Below are positions 10,501 to 19,902 of a DNA stretch of 64,000 nucleotides, piece by piece; the first letter of the stretch is position 1, and the number at the start of each line of letters is the position of its first letter. This DNA comes from an uncultured Eubacteriales bacterium. GTDB taxonomy: Bacteria; Bacillota; Clostridia; TANB77; CAG-508. Made by a program: the position numbers and the translations under genes. The stretch covers positions 62,001-126,000 of the forward strand of contig CAOJUE010000001.1 in the NCBI GenBank assembly GCA_948443845.1, in the 5' to 3' direction. The notes under the pieces are model-generated. The model did no database searches. It was not told the origin of the DNA and saw nothing but the letters and a program-made list of their open reading frames with translations.

Positions 10501-11401
10501 AAGTGGCTAAACCTTGCTCCATGGATTGTTTTTGCGTAACAAGTTCATTTTCAGCTGTTGTAATTTCGTTTAGTTTTCCTTCTAATTCCGCTTTTGTCGT
10601 ATTTAACTCAGCACTTTTGGAACTTAATTCGACTTCTGCTTTGGTGATTTCATTTCTGCCACTTTCAATGGCTGACAAGCCGTCTGCGATTTTTTTCGTG
10701 TTTTCTGTTTTGGCAGTTTCCAACTCAGCTTTTCCAGAATTAATTTTATGTTTGGCTTTGTCTAAATCTTTTTTCTTATCCGCAAGTTCGGCACTTACTG
10801 CTTTTAACATTTTATCATTAATCGCGTCGATTTTTTCTTGATTTAGTCTGACAATAATTTCATTTTCAATCGCACCATACGTCGTAACAGATGCAACACC
10901 TTCCACGCTTTCCAATTCTGGAACGAGGTTTTTTTCCACAAATTCCGTAATTTGGCTGCTATCTGCATTTTCCATATCGACTGCACTTAGCAAAACTGGC
11001 ATCATATCTGGGTTAATTTGCATAACCGTTGGTGTCGCAATTCCCTCTTCCAGACTCGATTTCAATACATCCAACTCTTGGCTAATTTCAATCATAATCG
11101 AATCCATATTGCTATCTCCAGAAAATTCCAAAAATACCATCGAATAATTTTCAGAAGAAGTAGAAGTTACGTCAACAATATTGCTAATTCCCATCATGCC
11201 TTGCTCAATCACTTTGCTGACCGATTCTTCTACTTTTTCCGGACTTGCTCCCGGATACGTCGTAATGATTGCCACATAAGGCATTTCCATGCTTGGCAAC
11301 AAATCCGTTGTCAAATTGTTAAACGAAATAATTCCCAAAACAAGAATCATCACGACTCCTACAAAAACTGTATATGGTTTTTTTACACTAAAACCTGACA
11401 T
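7552..11401 (-). CDS. RND (HAE1/AcrB-type) efflux transporter, read through a CGGG +1 site
   Basis: One 1282-residue transporter split between two overlapping frames. The first frame carries TM1, the porter domain with a long coiled-coil insertion (about residues 200-470) and TM2-TM4 (GLALGVGMLVDNSIVV). The second carries STLTTICVFLPIVF, the second porter domain and the last TM helices. They join at 9304-9307 with zero-frame GCT CGG. Counting CGGG as residue 699 gives EGA-x-KVAGAI, the normal link between TM4 and TM5. GGAGG lies nine bases before the ATG at 11401. No other in-frame CGG in 1283 codons. The coiled coil replacing part of the docking loop suits a Gram-positive pump without an outer-membrane partner. 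Confidence 0.88.
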
Positions 11402-11495
11402 TTCAACATCCCTCCATTTTTTATTGACCAATGGTCAATATTATACAACGTTTTTTGCATTTTGTCAAGGAAAATCTGCCTATTTTTCAATTCAT

Positions 11496-11536
11496 ACAAA
11501 ATCCACCATCTACTAAACGCAAATGGTGGATTTTGT
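11496..11536. terminator. Long inverted repeat after the amber-split gene
   Basis: Fourteen-base perfect arms (ACAAAATCCACCAT and its complement) separated by 13 bases, starting 24 bases past the stop at 11561. There is no strong T tract on the minus strand, so it may stabilise the 3' end or act as a weak terminator. It also separates this gene from the RND promoter. Confidence 0.5.
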
Positions 11537-11560
11537 ACTTCTAACAGAAAAATCAGTATT

Positions 11561-12757
11561 TTAAATCTCAATAAGCCGATCGATTTCTTCAAATTCCAAT
11601 TCGCGGTTAATCAGTACGATTGGATTTTGGTAGCCGCCTTTGTATTCCGTAATCGGAAGAATTGTGGCACCTCGTGCAGCATATGCCCTGTTAAGTTCGG
11701 CATCTGTGAGCCTCTCCCGCGGAGCAATCTCTTGAAAAAGTTGCTGGCGTGTTTCTTCAAACTTCGCATCATCTGCCACATAAACTTCATTGGCATATCT
11801 CAATTTGATGGCAACAGCATAATTTTTCCCAAGGCAAGAATACATCGCTCCCATTACACCGCCTGCAAATTCCGTATCCCGCGTGATATTCTCTTTCTGG
11901 TTCGTATCACACCAAATGAAGCCTTCATATGCAATCTTAGGGATACTGCCTTCGCTTTTAACATAAAGTGGTACCTATCGATGTCCAGTTCCAATGTCTG
12001 CATGCCGTTCTCCAGGCTCTAATTCACTTGGATCTTCTTTTCCTTGGGTTATCCTTTTTGCAGCACGTCCATCACATATGCTGTAAATCGTTTCCCATGG
12101 TCCTTCATAAGGAATGAGTTCTTCCATTGGCACCGTTGGCTCAATCGTATCCGCTTCCGGAAAGGTAAGAATATAATCCAAGACAAATTCTTTTAACCAC
12201 GCTGTAAACTCCCTAAATTTTCTTTGGAGATTAATTTGAACTGGCTCATCACCTTCCGGCGAATATTCACGCCACAAGTCGTTATCTGCAACCAACCATT
12301 TGGCTCTGTGGTTATACGTGTCACCGCTATACTTCAAGTATCTCCTTGACTTTTGGTTCAGTTTAGCATGCACCTTGATAGAATTCATAAACCATTCCTT
12401 GTCTGCTTCCCAATCTTCTCCGACATACCGATAATAGGTCGGTCCAGATTCGTCTTCATAAACCCTAAGTATTTGCTTCGGAATGCAAACTTCTTCCAGC
12501 GCAGCCGTATCATTCCACCGAGCATTCAACTTTCCCTGTATACGGCAGAAATAGAGCCTGAAATTTTCACCCGTAATCGAACGTACCGATTGGTACTTTT
12601 CCTCTCCTGAACCATAGGTATCAAACTTAATGGTTATTCCCGGTACTTTCCAATTCCGCTTTTCGATTGCTTTCACAATCTTTTCGGCAACTTCGTCAAA
12701 CGGAAACTGGCGTGAATGTGGATACAAAAATTGGGGTTTTGTTGTTAATACTGACAT
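11561..12757 (-). pseudogene. Hypothetical protein gene split by an in-frame TAG; foreign-looking
   Basis: One reading frame of 399 codons runs from ATG 12757 to the stop at 11561, broken only by a TAG at 11975-11977. The flanks join without a shift: GERHADIGTGHR, stop, VPLYVKSEGSIPKIAYEG. The amino-terminal part starts MSVLTTKPQFLYPHS; I do not recognise a family. lysS ends in TAG, so this is probably a nonsense mutation rather than recoding. The gene is richer in G+C than its neighbours. It holds six in-frame CGG codons read as arginine, unlike core genes here. It has its own promoter at 12846-12874 and no operon partner. Recent acquisition and decay is the simplest reading. Confidence 0.7.
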
Positions 12758-12845
12758 ATTTTTTCCTCCTTAAATTATCTTGGGGGCTTTCGCCCTCCAA
12801 GATTTGTACGAACCTTTTCAGGCAAACTATAATTCTATCAACTAC

Positions 12846-12874
12846 ATTATACTATATTTACATAAAATTGTCAA
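12846..12874 (-). promoter_or_regulatory. Promoter of the amber-split gene with ATGTAAA spacer element
   Basis: TTGACA at 12869-12874 and TATAAT at 12846-12851 with a 17-base spacer containing TTTATGTAAA. The same element occurs in the spacers of promoters for lemA, 48868, the MYG1-like gene and 61723. Confidence 0.75.
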
Positions 12875-12905
12875 GTTTTCTATTTATCCAAATTTTCCCC
12901 TATTT

Positions 12906-14999
12906 TTATTCCTCTTTAATAATATTTTTACTTCCCAAATAAGTCGCCGCAAAATACGCTCCATAAATGATTCCCATAACCACCACAGTTCCAATAATCG
13001 ATGGCAACAAATCTTTCTTGCTTGCAATACCAGCCAATGTAGAAAGCGCAAACTGAATACCAAACACAGAATGAATCACTGCCAAAATCAGTGGCACGCC
13101 GAAGAAGATTCCGATTTGCCTAAATAAACTGGTGTTAATCATTTTTTCATCACAACCGATTTTTCTCAAAATCGTATATCTTTGCTTATTGTCGGAGCTT
13201 TCCGTCAGTTGTTTTAAAGCTAAAATCGCAGAACTTGCAATTAAAAAGATAATTCCTAAATAAATCGCAATAAATGTAATCATGGTTACCAAACCAACAC
13301 TTGCCTCAATAATGGAAATTTTGCTCATGCCATCTAATTGCAAACCTTTTTCACTAAGGTTGTTCAAAAGATTTGCTTGCTCTTTATCCGCAAAAATCTT
13401 GTTAATTTCTTCTTTTTCTTCGTCTGTAACTGCATTATAATTAGCAGCTAAAAACCATTGTTCTTGCATACTATCGTTTAAATGGCAGCTATCTGGCACT
13501 AAAATAATTCCAGTATTGGTATGGCTTGTGGACATCACAAGAAATCCACTTTTGCATTCATTGTATTTGGCAGTATACGTTTTTCCAGCAATTTCTAATG
13601 GATAATTTCCATCTTTTAAAACTTCATCTCGTATCTTTTTCTGACTTTCAAAATCACAAAGCATGATATATTCATTGTCTTTCAATTCATATTCTTGAAT
13701 TCCATATAATTTGGCAATTTTGTTATAATCCGAAATTTTTACAATATCTTCTTTGGTGCTATACATCAAATGAGGAAATTGGGCACGAAGTTCTTCGATT
13801 TTCTCTCCGAAAAATTTCTCCCATGTTAAACTTTCGTCTGCGTAAATCGGAATTTCTATGACATCTTTTAGTAAATTCATGTCAAATTCGTTATTTTTCA
13901 AGGTTTCTTGAATAGAAACTCTCGAATCTTGCCTCTGCAATTCTGTATAAACAATTTCTTTTCCAATACGATTCATTGATTTTTCTGGTAAATTAGCTGT
14001 TTTATATAAATTAATGTCAACAGGTGTCATTTCAATCAAATCTCGCTGCATCGTATTTCGTAAGGCTAAACTGGACGATAAAATCGTAATCGTCATAAAA
14101 AGCATCAAACAAATCACGCTCATGCTGACAACCATAGTATTAATTTTGTTATTGATTTGCCTTAAAATGAACATGTTCGTGTCTTTCAAATACGTCTGTT
14201 TCATGGTTTGCACAATTTGCAAAATAAAACCAGATAGCGACCAGAACACCAAAACCGTCCCCGCAATTCCCATTAAAATGACTGGGAATATCTTATCTGC
14301 TGTTGTCAAAGAAGTCACATCTCCTGTTACTTTCCAATAGGCATATCCTAGTAAAATGACCGCTCCTAAAAAAACGAAAATGGATAAAACTGGATTTTTC
14401 ATTTTTACTTTTTCATTTTTCTTGCTTGCATTTAGCAAATTAATCAATTTATAACGTGAAATGGTAAGCGTATTAAAAAACATCACAGCCACGTACATAA
14501 TCGCAAAATACACACAAGTCTTGATACAAGCCGTTTTTGAGAACACAAATTCAAATTTACTCATATCAGCTTCAAACAATTTTGAGACCAAAATTGACAT
14601 GAACTGTGAACCAAAAACGCCAACAATCAAACCAACAACAAGAGAAATGATTCCAACAAAAATCGTTTCCATCAAAATAATGGCTGAAATTTGCCTTCTT
14701 CCCATTCCCAAGCTCATGTAAATACCAAATTCTTTTTTACGGCGGTTAATCAAAAAACTGTTAGCATACACAATCAGCAATCCTAAGACAACTGCTACAA
14801 ACACCGAAACCATGCCAAGCATTTGAATCATTAGTTGAATCATTTGCCTTTGCGAAGTGGAAACTTGTAGCATCGCCTCTTGGCTGTCTAGCGAATTAAA
14901 TAAATAAAAAATCGCAACACCCAAAACCAAAGTCAAAAAGTAAATCGTGTAATCTTTGATGCTTTTTTTCATATTTTCAAAAGATAACTTAAATAACAT
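12906..14999 (-). CDS. BceB-type ABC transporter permease (FtsX family)
   Basis: 697 residues with about ten predicted membrane helices: TM1, a group of helices at 55-330, a roughly 200-residue extracellular domain (about 330-550) and a final helical group. This is the BceB/VraG layout used in peptide-antibiotic sensing and export. It overlaps the ATPase gene by 11 bases, so the two subunits are translationally coupled. Bce systems are normally beside a BceRS two-component system, but none is adjacent here. Substrate unknown; bacitracin-like or lantibiotic peptides are typical. No in-frame CGG in 698 codons. Confidence 0.85.
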   Translation of the reverse strand: MLFKLSFENMKKSIKDYTIYFLTLVLGVAIFYLFNSLDSQEAMLQVSTSQRQMIQLMIQMLGMVSVFVAVVLGLLIVYANSFLINRRKKEFGIYMSLGMGRRQISAIILMETIFVGIISLVVGLIVGVFGSQFMSILVSKLFEADMSKFEFVFSKTACIKTCVYFAIMYVAVMFFNTLTISRYKLINLLNASKKNEKVKMKNPVLSIFVFLGAVILLGYAYWKVTGDVTSLTTADKIFPVILMGIAGTVLVFWSLSGFILQIVQTMKQTYLKDTNMFILRQINNKINTMVVSMSVICLMLFMTITILSSSLALRNTMQRDLIEMTPVDINLYKTANLPEKSMNRIGKEIVYTELQRQDSRVSIQETLKNNEFDMNLLKDVIEIPIYADESLTWEKFFGEKIEELRAQFPHLMYSTKEDIVKISDYNKIAKLYGIQEYELKDNEYIMLCDFESQKKIRDEVLKDGNYPLEIAGKTYTAKYNECKSGFLVMSTSHTNTGIILVPDSCHLNDSMQEQWFLAANYNAVTDEEKEEINKIFADKEQANLLNNLSEKGLQLDGMSKISIIEASVGLVTMITFIAIYLGIIFLIASSAILALKQLTESSDNKQRYTILRKIGCDEKMINTSLFRQIGIFFGVPLILAVIHSVFGIQFALSTLAGIASKKDLLPSIIGTVVVMGIIYGAYFAATYLGSKNIIKEE

Positions 15000-15757
15000 C
15001 GCTCAAATCACCTCCCAGAAGGGTTTGCACTTCCATGATTTTCTCGAAAAATTGTTTTCGCGTATCATTTCCTTTGATTAATTCATTGAAGATTTTTCCG
15101 TCTCGGATAAAGATAATGCGATTGGCATAACTGGCAGAAAAAGCGTCGTGGGTCACCATCAAAATCGTGGCTTGCATTTGCTGATTTAAGTATTCGAAAT
15201 TTTCCAACAATTGCCTTGCTGATTTCGAATCTAGCGCTCCAGTTGGCTCATCTGCCAAAACCAATTTGGGATTGGTAATCATCGCTCTACATGAGGCAAT
15301 CCTTTGTTTTTGCCCACCAGATACTTGATAGGGATATTTCGCCAAAATCTCACGAATTCCCAATTTTTTCGCAATTTCAATTACTCTTTTATCAATTTCA
15401 TGTGGATTGACTCTCTGAATCGTAAGCGCTAAAGCAATGTTTTCGTACGCTGTAAGCGTATCTAGCAAATTGAAATCTTGGAAAATAAAGCCCAATTCTT
15501 CTCTTCGAAATTTGTTCAAGTGGTTGCCTTTTAACTTGGTAATATCCTCTCCATTAATGATAATGTGACCACAGGTTACTTTATCAATTGTAGAAATGCA
15601 ATTTAACAAAGTTGTTTTTCCACTTCCGCGATGCTCCCATAATTCCAACAAATTCGCCTTTTGTAACCTCAAAACTAATATTATCAATTGCCTTTGTTAA
15701 ATTGGATTTATTCCCATAAAATTTTTCAATATTTTTTACTTGCAAAATCTTTTCCAT
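14989..15757 (-). CDS. BceA-type ABC transporter ATP-binding protein, read through a CGGA +1 site inside Walker A
   Basis: The true start is ATG 15757 (MEKILQVKNIEKFYG). The frame breaks in the Walker A loop at 15625-15628: zero-frame GGA GCA TCG CGG, resuming AGT GGA AAA ACA. Counting CGGA as residue 44 gives G-A-S-x-S-G-K-T, and the missing residue is glycine in nearly all ABC ATPases (GASGSGKTT). Downstream are LVSGGQKQR-like signature YQVSGGQKQR, Walker B LVLADEPTGAL and the H-loop VTHD. Total 255 residues, normal for the family. Without the shift the protein would have no intact nucleotide-binding loop. AGGAG precedes the start. It pairs with the overlapping permease gene. Confidence 0.9.
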
Positions 15758-15784
15758 AAAAAAACTCCTTTCATTTATGGTTTT

Positions 15785-15813
15785 ATTATAAACGAAATGC
15801 TAAGAATTTTCCA
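15785..15813 (-). promoter_or_regulatory. Promoter of the bceAB-like operon
   Basis: TATAAT at 15785-15790 with TGGAAA at 15808-15813, 17-base spacer. The weak -35 box fits a promoter that needs an activator, and a BceR-like palindrome lies 20 bases further upstream. Confidence 0.55.
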
Positions 15814-15832
15814 TCGATTTGACTTACAAAAA

Positions 15833-15850
15833 CCTTACATTTTTGTAAGG
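15833..15850. promoter_or_regulatory. BceR-like operator palindrome
   Basis: A perfect inverted repeat CCTTACA-TTTT-TGTAAGG. Response regulators of the BceR group bind TTACA-n4-TGTAA type palindromes upstream of bceAB promoters, and this one lies just upstream of the -35 box of the ABC operon. It predicts control by a BceRS-like pair encoded elsewhere in the genome. Confidence 0.6.
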
Positions 15851-15860
15851 TTCTTATCAT

Positions 15861-15900
15861 ACAAAAACTGGAACAAAACAAATCTTGCTCCAGTTTTTGT
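15861..15900 (-). terminator. Terminator of the serine dehydratase gene
   Basis: Fifteen-base arms (ACAAAAACTGGA... with its complement) immediately after the stop at 15902. The minus-strand copy ends in a run of T from CTTTTTGT-type sequence. It separates the dehydratase from the ABC operon. Confidence 0.6.
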
Positions 15901-15901
15901 A

Positions 15902-17131
15902 TCATTCTTTCATCTCTTTATTGAAATACTTATTCCTACAATATTTCTTCGCCAATCCACCTTCGCTCGTTTCTCGATAATGCTTGCCCAAATCTTTGCC
16001 TGTTTCGTACATCGTTTCTACCACCAAATCAAACGAAATTTTCTTACGTTTTTCCAGCATAAGTGATAAACTAGCCGCATCAAAAGCACGCATTGCCGCA
16101 ACAGCATTTCTTTCAATACAAGGAATTTGAACATATCCATAAATAGGATCACAAGTCAATCCCAGATGATGTTCCATTGCCACTTCTGCTGAATTTTCAA
16201 TTCGTTCGATATCTAATTTCAACAAATACGCACATGCACCTGCTGCCATCGAACACGCTGTTCCAACTTCTGCTTGGCAGCCACATTCTGCACCACTAAT
16301 CGAAGCATTTGTTTTTACCACATTTCCAATTATGCCCGCAACCGCCAAGGCTTTAACAATTTCTTCATCTGTCACATGATATTCTTCTTTCATATAATAT
16401 AACACTGCTGGCAATATGCCACACGCTCCACACGTTGGCGCAGTAACAATGACACCCCCACTTGCATTTTCCTCACTCGTTGCATAGGCATAGCTACTTA
16501 GCAATCTTGTTTTTTTAATATCTGGTGTTTCAAATTTGAGCTGATTTTCATAAATTTTTTTTGCTTTTCGTGGGAGTTTCAATTTTCCGGGAATAATTCC
16601 TGTTGTCGTTAGACCATTTTTTATGGCATTTTGCATCGTTTTCCAAACTTCATTTAAAAAGGTAGTTATTTCATTTCCTTCTTGCTGGCATACATATTCA
16701 TATAAATCAATCTCTTTCTCTTTGATGAATTCCTTGATTTCTTGAAAGTTTTTCTGCGGATAAATGTCCTTAAAAATTGTCTCCTTGCTCCCTTCGATTT
16801 TAAATGTTCCGCCACCAACGGAATAAATTCGCCAAGTATCTAGCAATTTTTCTTGGCTATAGGCGGATATATCAAAGGTATTAGGATGAATGTTGCATTC
16901 TGTTTTTAAGTCAAATTCGATTTCAACTTCGTAACCTTCCAGTGTTTTCTTGATAATATAGTCTGTTAAATGTCCTTTCCCTGTTAGGGCAAGAGAACCG
17001 TATAGGACAATTTTGAATTTGTCGGCATTGGGATATTGATTTTTGAACAACTCGGTTGCTCTTTTTGGTCCCATCGTATGAGAGCTCGAAGGTCCATTGC
17101 CTATTTTATATAATTCTTGTAAAGATTGCAT
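15902..17131 (-). CDS. sdaA: L-serine dehydratase, iron-sulfur dependent, single chain
   Basis: 409 residues that fuse the beta-chain (residues 1-150; GPSSSHTMGP at 13-22 is the typical N-terminal motif) and the alpha-chain catalytic part. The alpha part has GVIVTAPTCGACGILPAV, SGAECGCQAEVG and a C-terminal cysteine, matching the ligands of the [4Fe-4S] cluster. It deaminates L-serine to pyruvate and ammonia in the cytoplasm. GAGAAAAAAG precedes the ATG. It is a single gene followed by a strong hairpin. No in-frame CGG. Confidence 0.93.
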   Translation of the reverse strand: MQSLQELYKIGNGPSSSHTMGPKRATELFKNQYPNADKFKIVLYGSLALTGKGHLTDYIIKKTLEGYEVEIEFDLKTECNIHPNTFDISAYSQEKLLDTWRIYSVGGGTFKIEGSKETIFKDIYPQKNFQEIKEFIKEKEIDLYEYVCQQEGNEITTFLNEVWKTMQNAIKNGLTTTGIIPGKLKLPRKAKKIYENQLKFETPDIKKTRLLSSYAYATSEENASGGVIVTAPTCGACGILPAVLYYMKEEYHVTDEEIVKALAVAGIIGNVVKTNASISGAECGCQAEVGTACSMAAGACAYLLKLDIERIENSAEVAMEHHLGLTCDPIYGYVQIPCIERNAVAAMRAFDAASLSLMLEKRKKISFDLVVETMYETGKDLGKHYRETSEGGLAKKYCRNKYFNKEMKE

Positions 17132-17204
17132 CTTTTTTCTCCTATCTTTTCTTTTAAATCTATTATAACAAATTCCTTTCAGAATAGCAAATCTTTTCCA
17201 AAAC

Positions 17205-17234
17205 TTGACATTATGTTACTAAGTATGGTATAAT
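17205..17234 (+). promoter_or_regulatory. Promoter of the 17321 gene
   Basis: TTGACA at 17205-17210 and TATAAT at 17229-17234, 18-base spacer beginning TTATGTTAC. This resembles, but does not equal, the ATGTAAA spacer element of other accessory genes. Confidence 0.65.
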
Positions 17235-17320
17235 ATTATCAACAAAAGACATATTTTACCAAGTTTCCATAATTGGAAATATGGCTTTCGGGGTGTGCAA
17301 ATATATGAAAGGAGAATAAA

Positions 17321-17854
17321 ATGCAACCTTTAATCGAATTATTTGATGCATATTTAGAAAAGCATGAGAAACTTGCTGATTTTATCGTAAGTTTCAATCT
17401 TGTGCAATTGCTGGCAAATCTGATGTCTATTTTCATTTTTTTACCCCTTAAACTGCTTTTTGAAAATATACAACATTGGGAACTTCATCCTGTAACTGAC
17501 ATTGCTTGTTTTGGTAGCAGTTTTGCAATTATTTCTTTCGTACTACTTACAATAATTCAATTCAAAACGACTATTTTTAAAAAACGAGACGGTAAATACT
17601 TTAAGATTTATCGGAATTTGATTCAAAAATCTCATTTCGGTAATAGTCCCATTGTTGCAATCATTCTTGGCGTTGGTACAGGTATATTTCATCTAATTTT
17701 TCTATATATATGTATTACATACTTGCCTAGTATCGATATACTAAAATCAATTCCTATTTACATTGTACTTTGGGAATTATTGTTTATTTCTTGTCAAGCC
17801 ATAATTGATAAATGTTGCGATGAAGAAAAAATAAAAAACGAAGCAACTAATTAA
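17321..17854 (+). CDS. Small membrane protein of unknown function, accessory
   Basis: 177 residues with about four hydrophobic segments (near 15-50, 60-85, 105-130 and 135-165) joined by charged loops. I do not recognise the family. AAAGGAG lies seven bases before the ATG and it has its own promoter at 17205-17234. It contains one in-frame CGG (TAT CGG AAT, 17612-17614) that must be read as a triplet, because a +1 shift there meets a stop at once. That puts it with the accessory genes rather than the core genes. It stands alone on the plus strand and is followed by a terminator. Confidence 0.6.
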   Translation: MQPLIELFDAYLEKHEKLADFIVSFNLVQLLANLMSIFIFLPLKLLFENIQHWELHPVTDIACFGSSFAIISFVLLTIIQFKTTIFKKRDGKYFKIYRNLIQKSHFGNSPIVAIILGVGTGIFHLIFLYICITYLPSIDILKSIPIYIVLWELLFISCQAIIDKCCDEEKIKNEATN

Positions 17855-17882
17855 CTATGTTTTCCATTTGCACACCACACCC

Positions 17883-17928
17883 AAAAAGGCTTATTTAGGT
17901 TCAGTACACCTAACTTAAGCCTTTTTTT
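17883..17928 (+). terminator. Terminator after the 17321 gene
   Basis: AAAAAGGCTTA and TTAAGCCTTTTTTT form a stem around a loop with its own partial symmetry (AGGT/ACCT), followed by a T run, about 30 bases after the stop. Confidence 0.7.
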
Positions 17929-17987
17929 CTTTTTCTCTTGCCAAAAAATATTTCTCATATTATAATAGAAACAGAAAGGAGCTTCCC

Positions 17988-18989
17988 ATGATTCCACGAG
18001 AAAACAACCCCGAATTTTTAAACGATTTTTTAGATTATTCATCCACCATTTTAAATAAATCCACCAACACCGTCAAAGAATACAACTACGACATCGCCCA
18101 TTTTTTAAAATTCATTAAGTATCATTACAAAATGGCAACCGTCGATTCCGAAGAATTCATCAAAGAAATCGACATTTCCGACATGACTTTAGACACCATT
18201 TCTCAAATTACCTTGCAAGATATTCACGCTTTTTTAGGATATTTAAAAAATGGCTATAGCAGCAAACCAGCCACTTTAGCTCGTAAAACCGCAAGTATTC
18301 GCATGTTTTTCAAATATTTATGCAACAAAATGAAGCGCATTCCCAATAATCCTGCTCAAGATTTAGAAAGCCCTAAACTTGGCAAGCGTTTACCCAAATA
18401 TTTAACCCTAGATGAAAGCAGAAAATTGCTAAACACCGTCAAAGATCCTGTTCTAAACACCCACGGAAATCACAATAATTCCATCCGCGATTCTGCCATG
18501 ATTACTCTTTTTTTAAATTGTGGAATGCGTTTGTCCGAACTGACGAGCATTAATTTAAGTGATATTGATTTCGAAAATAATAAATTAACGGTTATTGGAA
18601 AAGGCAACAAAGAACGCACGGTTTACTTAAACAAAGCCTGTATCAATGCCATTAACGAATATTTGAAAATTCGCCCACATGATGGCGTGCAATTTTCTTC
18701 TCGTAATGCTCTTTTCCTAAGCGAACAGCGCAAACGAATTAGCAATCGAACCGTACAATATATTGTCAAACAAGAATTTCGTGCTGCAGGAATTGATCCT
18801 AATAAATATTCGGTTCACAAACTACGCCACACCGCAGCGACTTTGATGTACAAATACGGCCAAGTGGATATTCGTGCTTTGCAAGAAGTCCTAGGACATG
18901 AAAGCATTGCTACGACACAAATTTATACGCATGTGGATGACGAGCAAGTCAGAAATGCGATTGAGAGTAATCCGCTTGCCAATGAATAA
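17988..18989 (+). CDS. Tyrosine recombinase, XerC/XerD type
   Basis: 333 residues. The N-terminal SAM-like core-binding domain covers about 8-130, the catalytic domain 140-330. The catalytic set is visible: Arg in CGMRLSEL, Lys in GKGNKERTVYL, HKLRH (His-x-x-Arg), the second His in LGHES and the nucleophile Tyr in TTQIYTHV. XerC/D resolve chromosome dimers at dif. This protein is a little longer than XerC (about 300) because of a longer N-terminal domain. It is a single gene with a strong terminator and no adjacent att-like repeats or mobile genes, which favours a housekeeping role over an integrase. Confidence 0.85.
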   Translation: MIPRENNPEFLNDFLDYSSTILNKSTNTVKEYNYDIAHFLKFIKYHYKMATVDSEEFIKEIDISDMTLDTISQITLQDIHAFLGYLKNGYSSKPATLARKTASIRMFFKYLCNKMKRIPNNPAQDLESPKLGKRLPKYLTLDESRKLLNTVKDPVLNTHGNHNNSIRDSAMITLFLNCGMRLSELTSINLSDIDFENNKLTVIGKGNKERTVYLNKACINAINEYLKIRPHDGVQFSSRNALFLSEQRKRISNRTVQYIVKQEFRAAGIDPNKYSVHKLRHTAATLMYKYGQVDIRALQEVLGHESIATTQIYTHVDDEQVRNAIESNPLANE

Positions 18990-19039
18990 AACAAGCAATC
19001 CGCCACTATTTTTAGTCATAGTAGCGGATTTGCTTGTTT
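18990..19039. terminator. Bidirectional terminator between the recombinase and the 19041 gene
   Basis: AAGCAATCCGCCACTA paired with TAGCGGATTTGCTT-type arm, with A run on one side and T run on the other. It serves both convergent genes. Confidence 0.75.
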
Positions 19040-19040
19040 T

Positions 19041-19742
19041 TTACCAGTCAATAGAAAAGTGAATTTTACTGTTTTTTAAAATGTCTTCCTGATGTTCTTC
19101 CACATATTTTCGAACTGGCAACCAGTGAGGTTTTACTTTTCTTGTACCAACGCAACGAAAAATCCTATACTCCCTTGTTTTATACCGTGAAATAAACTTA
19201 ATCAGGAATAAGCAATCTACTGCGCCATCTTTTTCATAGATAACAGCGTATACAAAATCCGAATTTTTATGAAAGGCATAGTCTACTGCCTTTGGTCGGA
19301 TTGGCAAACCGTAAGGAATGTTGTCAAAAGTATTTGGTTTAATTTCAAATAAATAATTTCCTTTGCTTGCTGTTCGATTTTCAACTAAACCGATTGAATA
19401 GTTGGGCAAAGCAACAATGGTATACTTGCCGTCTTTATAAGCCCGTGAATTGTAAGATTTTAAAATACTCTCATAATACGCCTGCTTTGCTGTTTCATAC
19501 TTCTCCTGACTGTATTTGCCCTTAAACTTTTCTGGTGCTTCGATAAAATCTTTTTCCGCATGCTCACGAATCGAAACAAAAGCACTCCATACGTTCGAAA
19601 AATGGCTAAAAGCCATAGCCTCAAAAACTTTGGCTTCTCCGTAAGTGTCGATCAGACTTTCAAATTTCTTATCTTCTTCAACGGTCGCACACGAAGATAA
19701 TTTGTACCACCAATGTAGCAGTAAATTTTTGGTAATTTCCAT
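19041..19742 (-). CDS. Hypothetical protein, accessory
   Basis: 233 residues, soluble, rich in aromatic residues, no motif I recognise. The start is ATG 19742 (MEITKNLLLHWWYKLSS), which has AAGGAG five bases upstream; longer in-frame starts do not. It has two in-frame CGG codons (19185-19187 and 19443-19445) that must be read as arginine triplets, which sets it apart from the core genes. A promoter with TTTATGGTAAA in its spacer lies at 19859-19887. It stands alone and shares the terminator at 18990-19039. Confidence 0.55.
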   Translation of the reverse strand: MEITKNLLLHWWYKLSSCATVEEDKKFESLIDTYGEAKVFEAMAFSHFSNVWSAFVSIREHAEKDFIEAPEKFKGKYSQEKYETAKQAYYESILKSYNSRAYKDGKYTIVALPNYSIGLVENRTASKGNYLFEIKPNTFDNIPYGLPIRPKAVDYAFHKNSDFVYAVIYEKDGAVDCLFLIKFISRYKTREYRIFRCVGTRKVKPHWLPVRKYVEEHQEDILKNSKIHFSIDW

Positions 19743-19858
19743 TGTATCTCCTTCCTTTTTGGCATTTGCCAAAGCTGCAAAAATTAAAAAGTTGTCTAGA
19801 ACCCGCCTACCTCCATAGCGATATTCTTAAGAAAGATAAATAATTGTGTTACTTTTAT

Positions 19859-19887
19859 AGTTTACCATAAATTTCTGTTTTTTTCAA
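19859..19887 (-). promoter_or_regulatory. Probable promoter of the 19041 gene
   Basis: TTGAAA at 19882-19887 and TAAACT at 19859-19864, 17-base spacer. The spacer end and the -10 box together read TTTATGGTAAA, one base longer than the TTTATGTAAA element found in other accessory promoters. Confidence 0.45.
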
Positions 19888-19902
19888 GCCCAAATTTAAA
19901 AT

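Noticed and set aside
11975..11977. TAG recoded as an amino acid in this genome
   Set aside because: lysS ends naturally at TAG and I saw no other in-frame TAG with coherent continuation.
17988..18989. The tyrosine recombinase as an island integrase
   Set aside because: No tRNA or direct repeats flank it, and the sequence and single-gene setting fit a Xer-type housekeeping recombinase.
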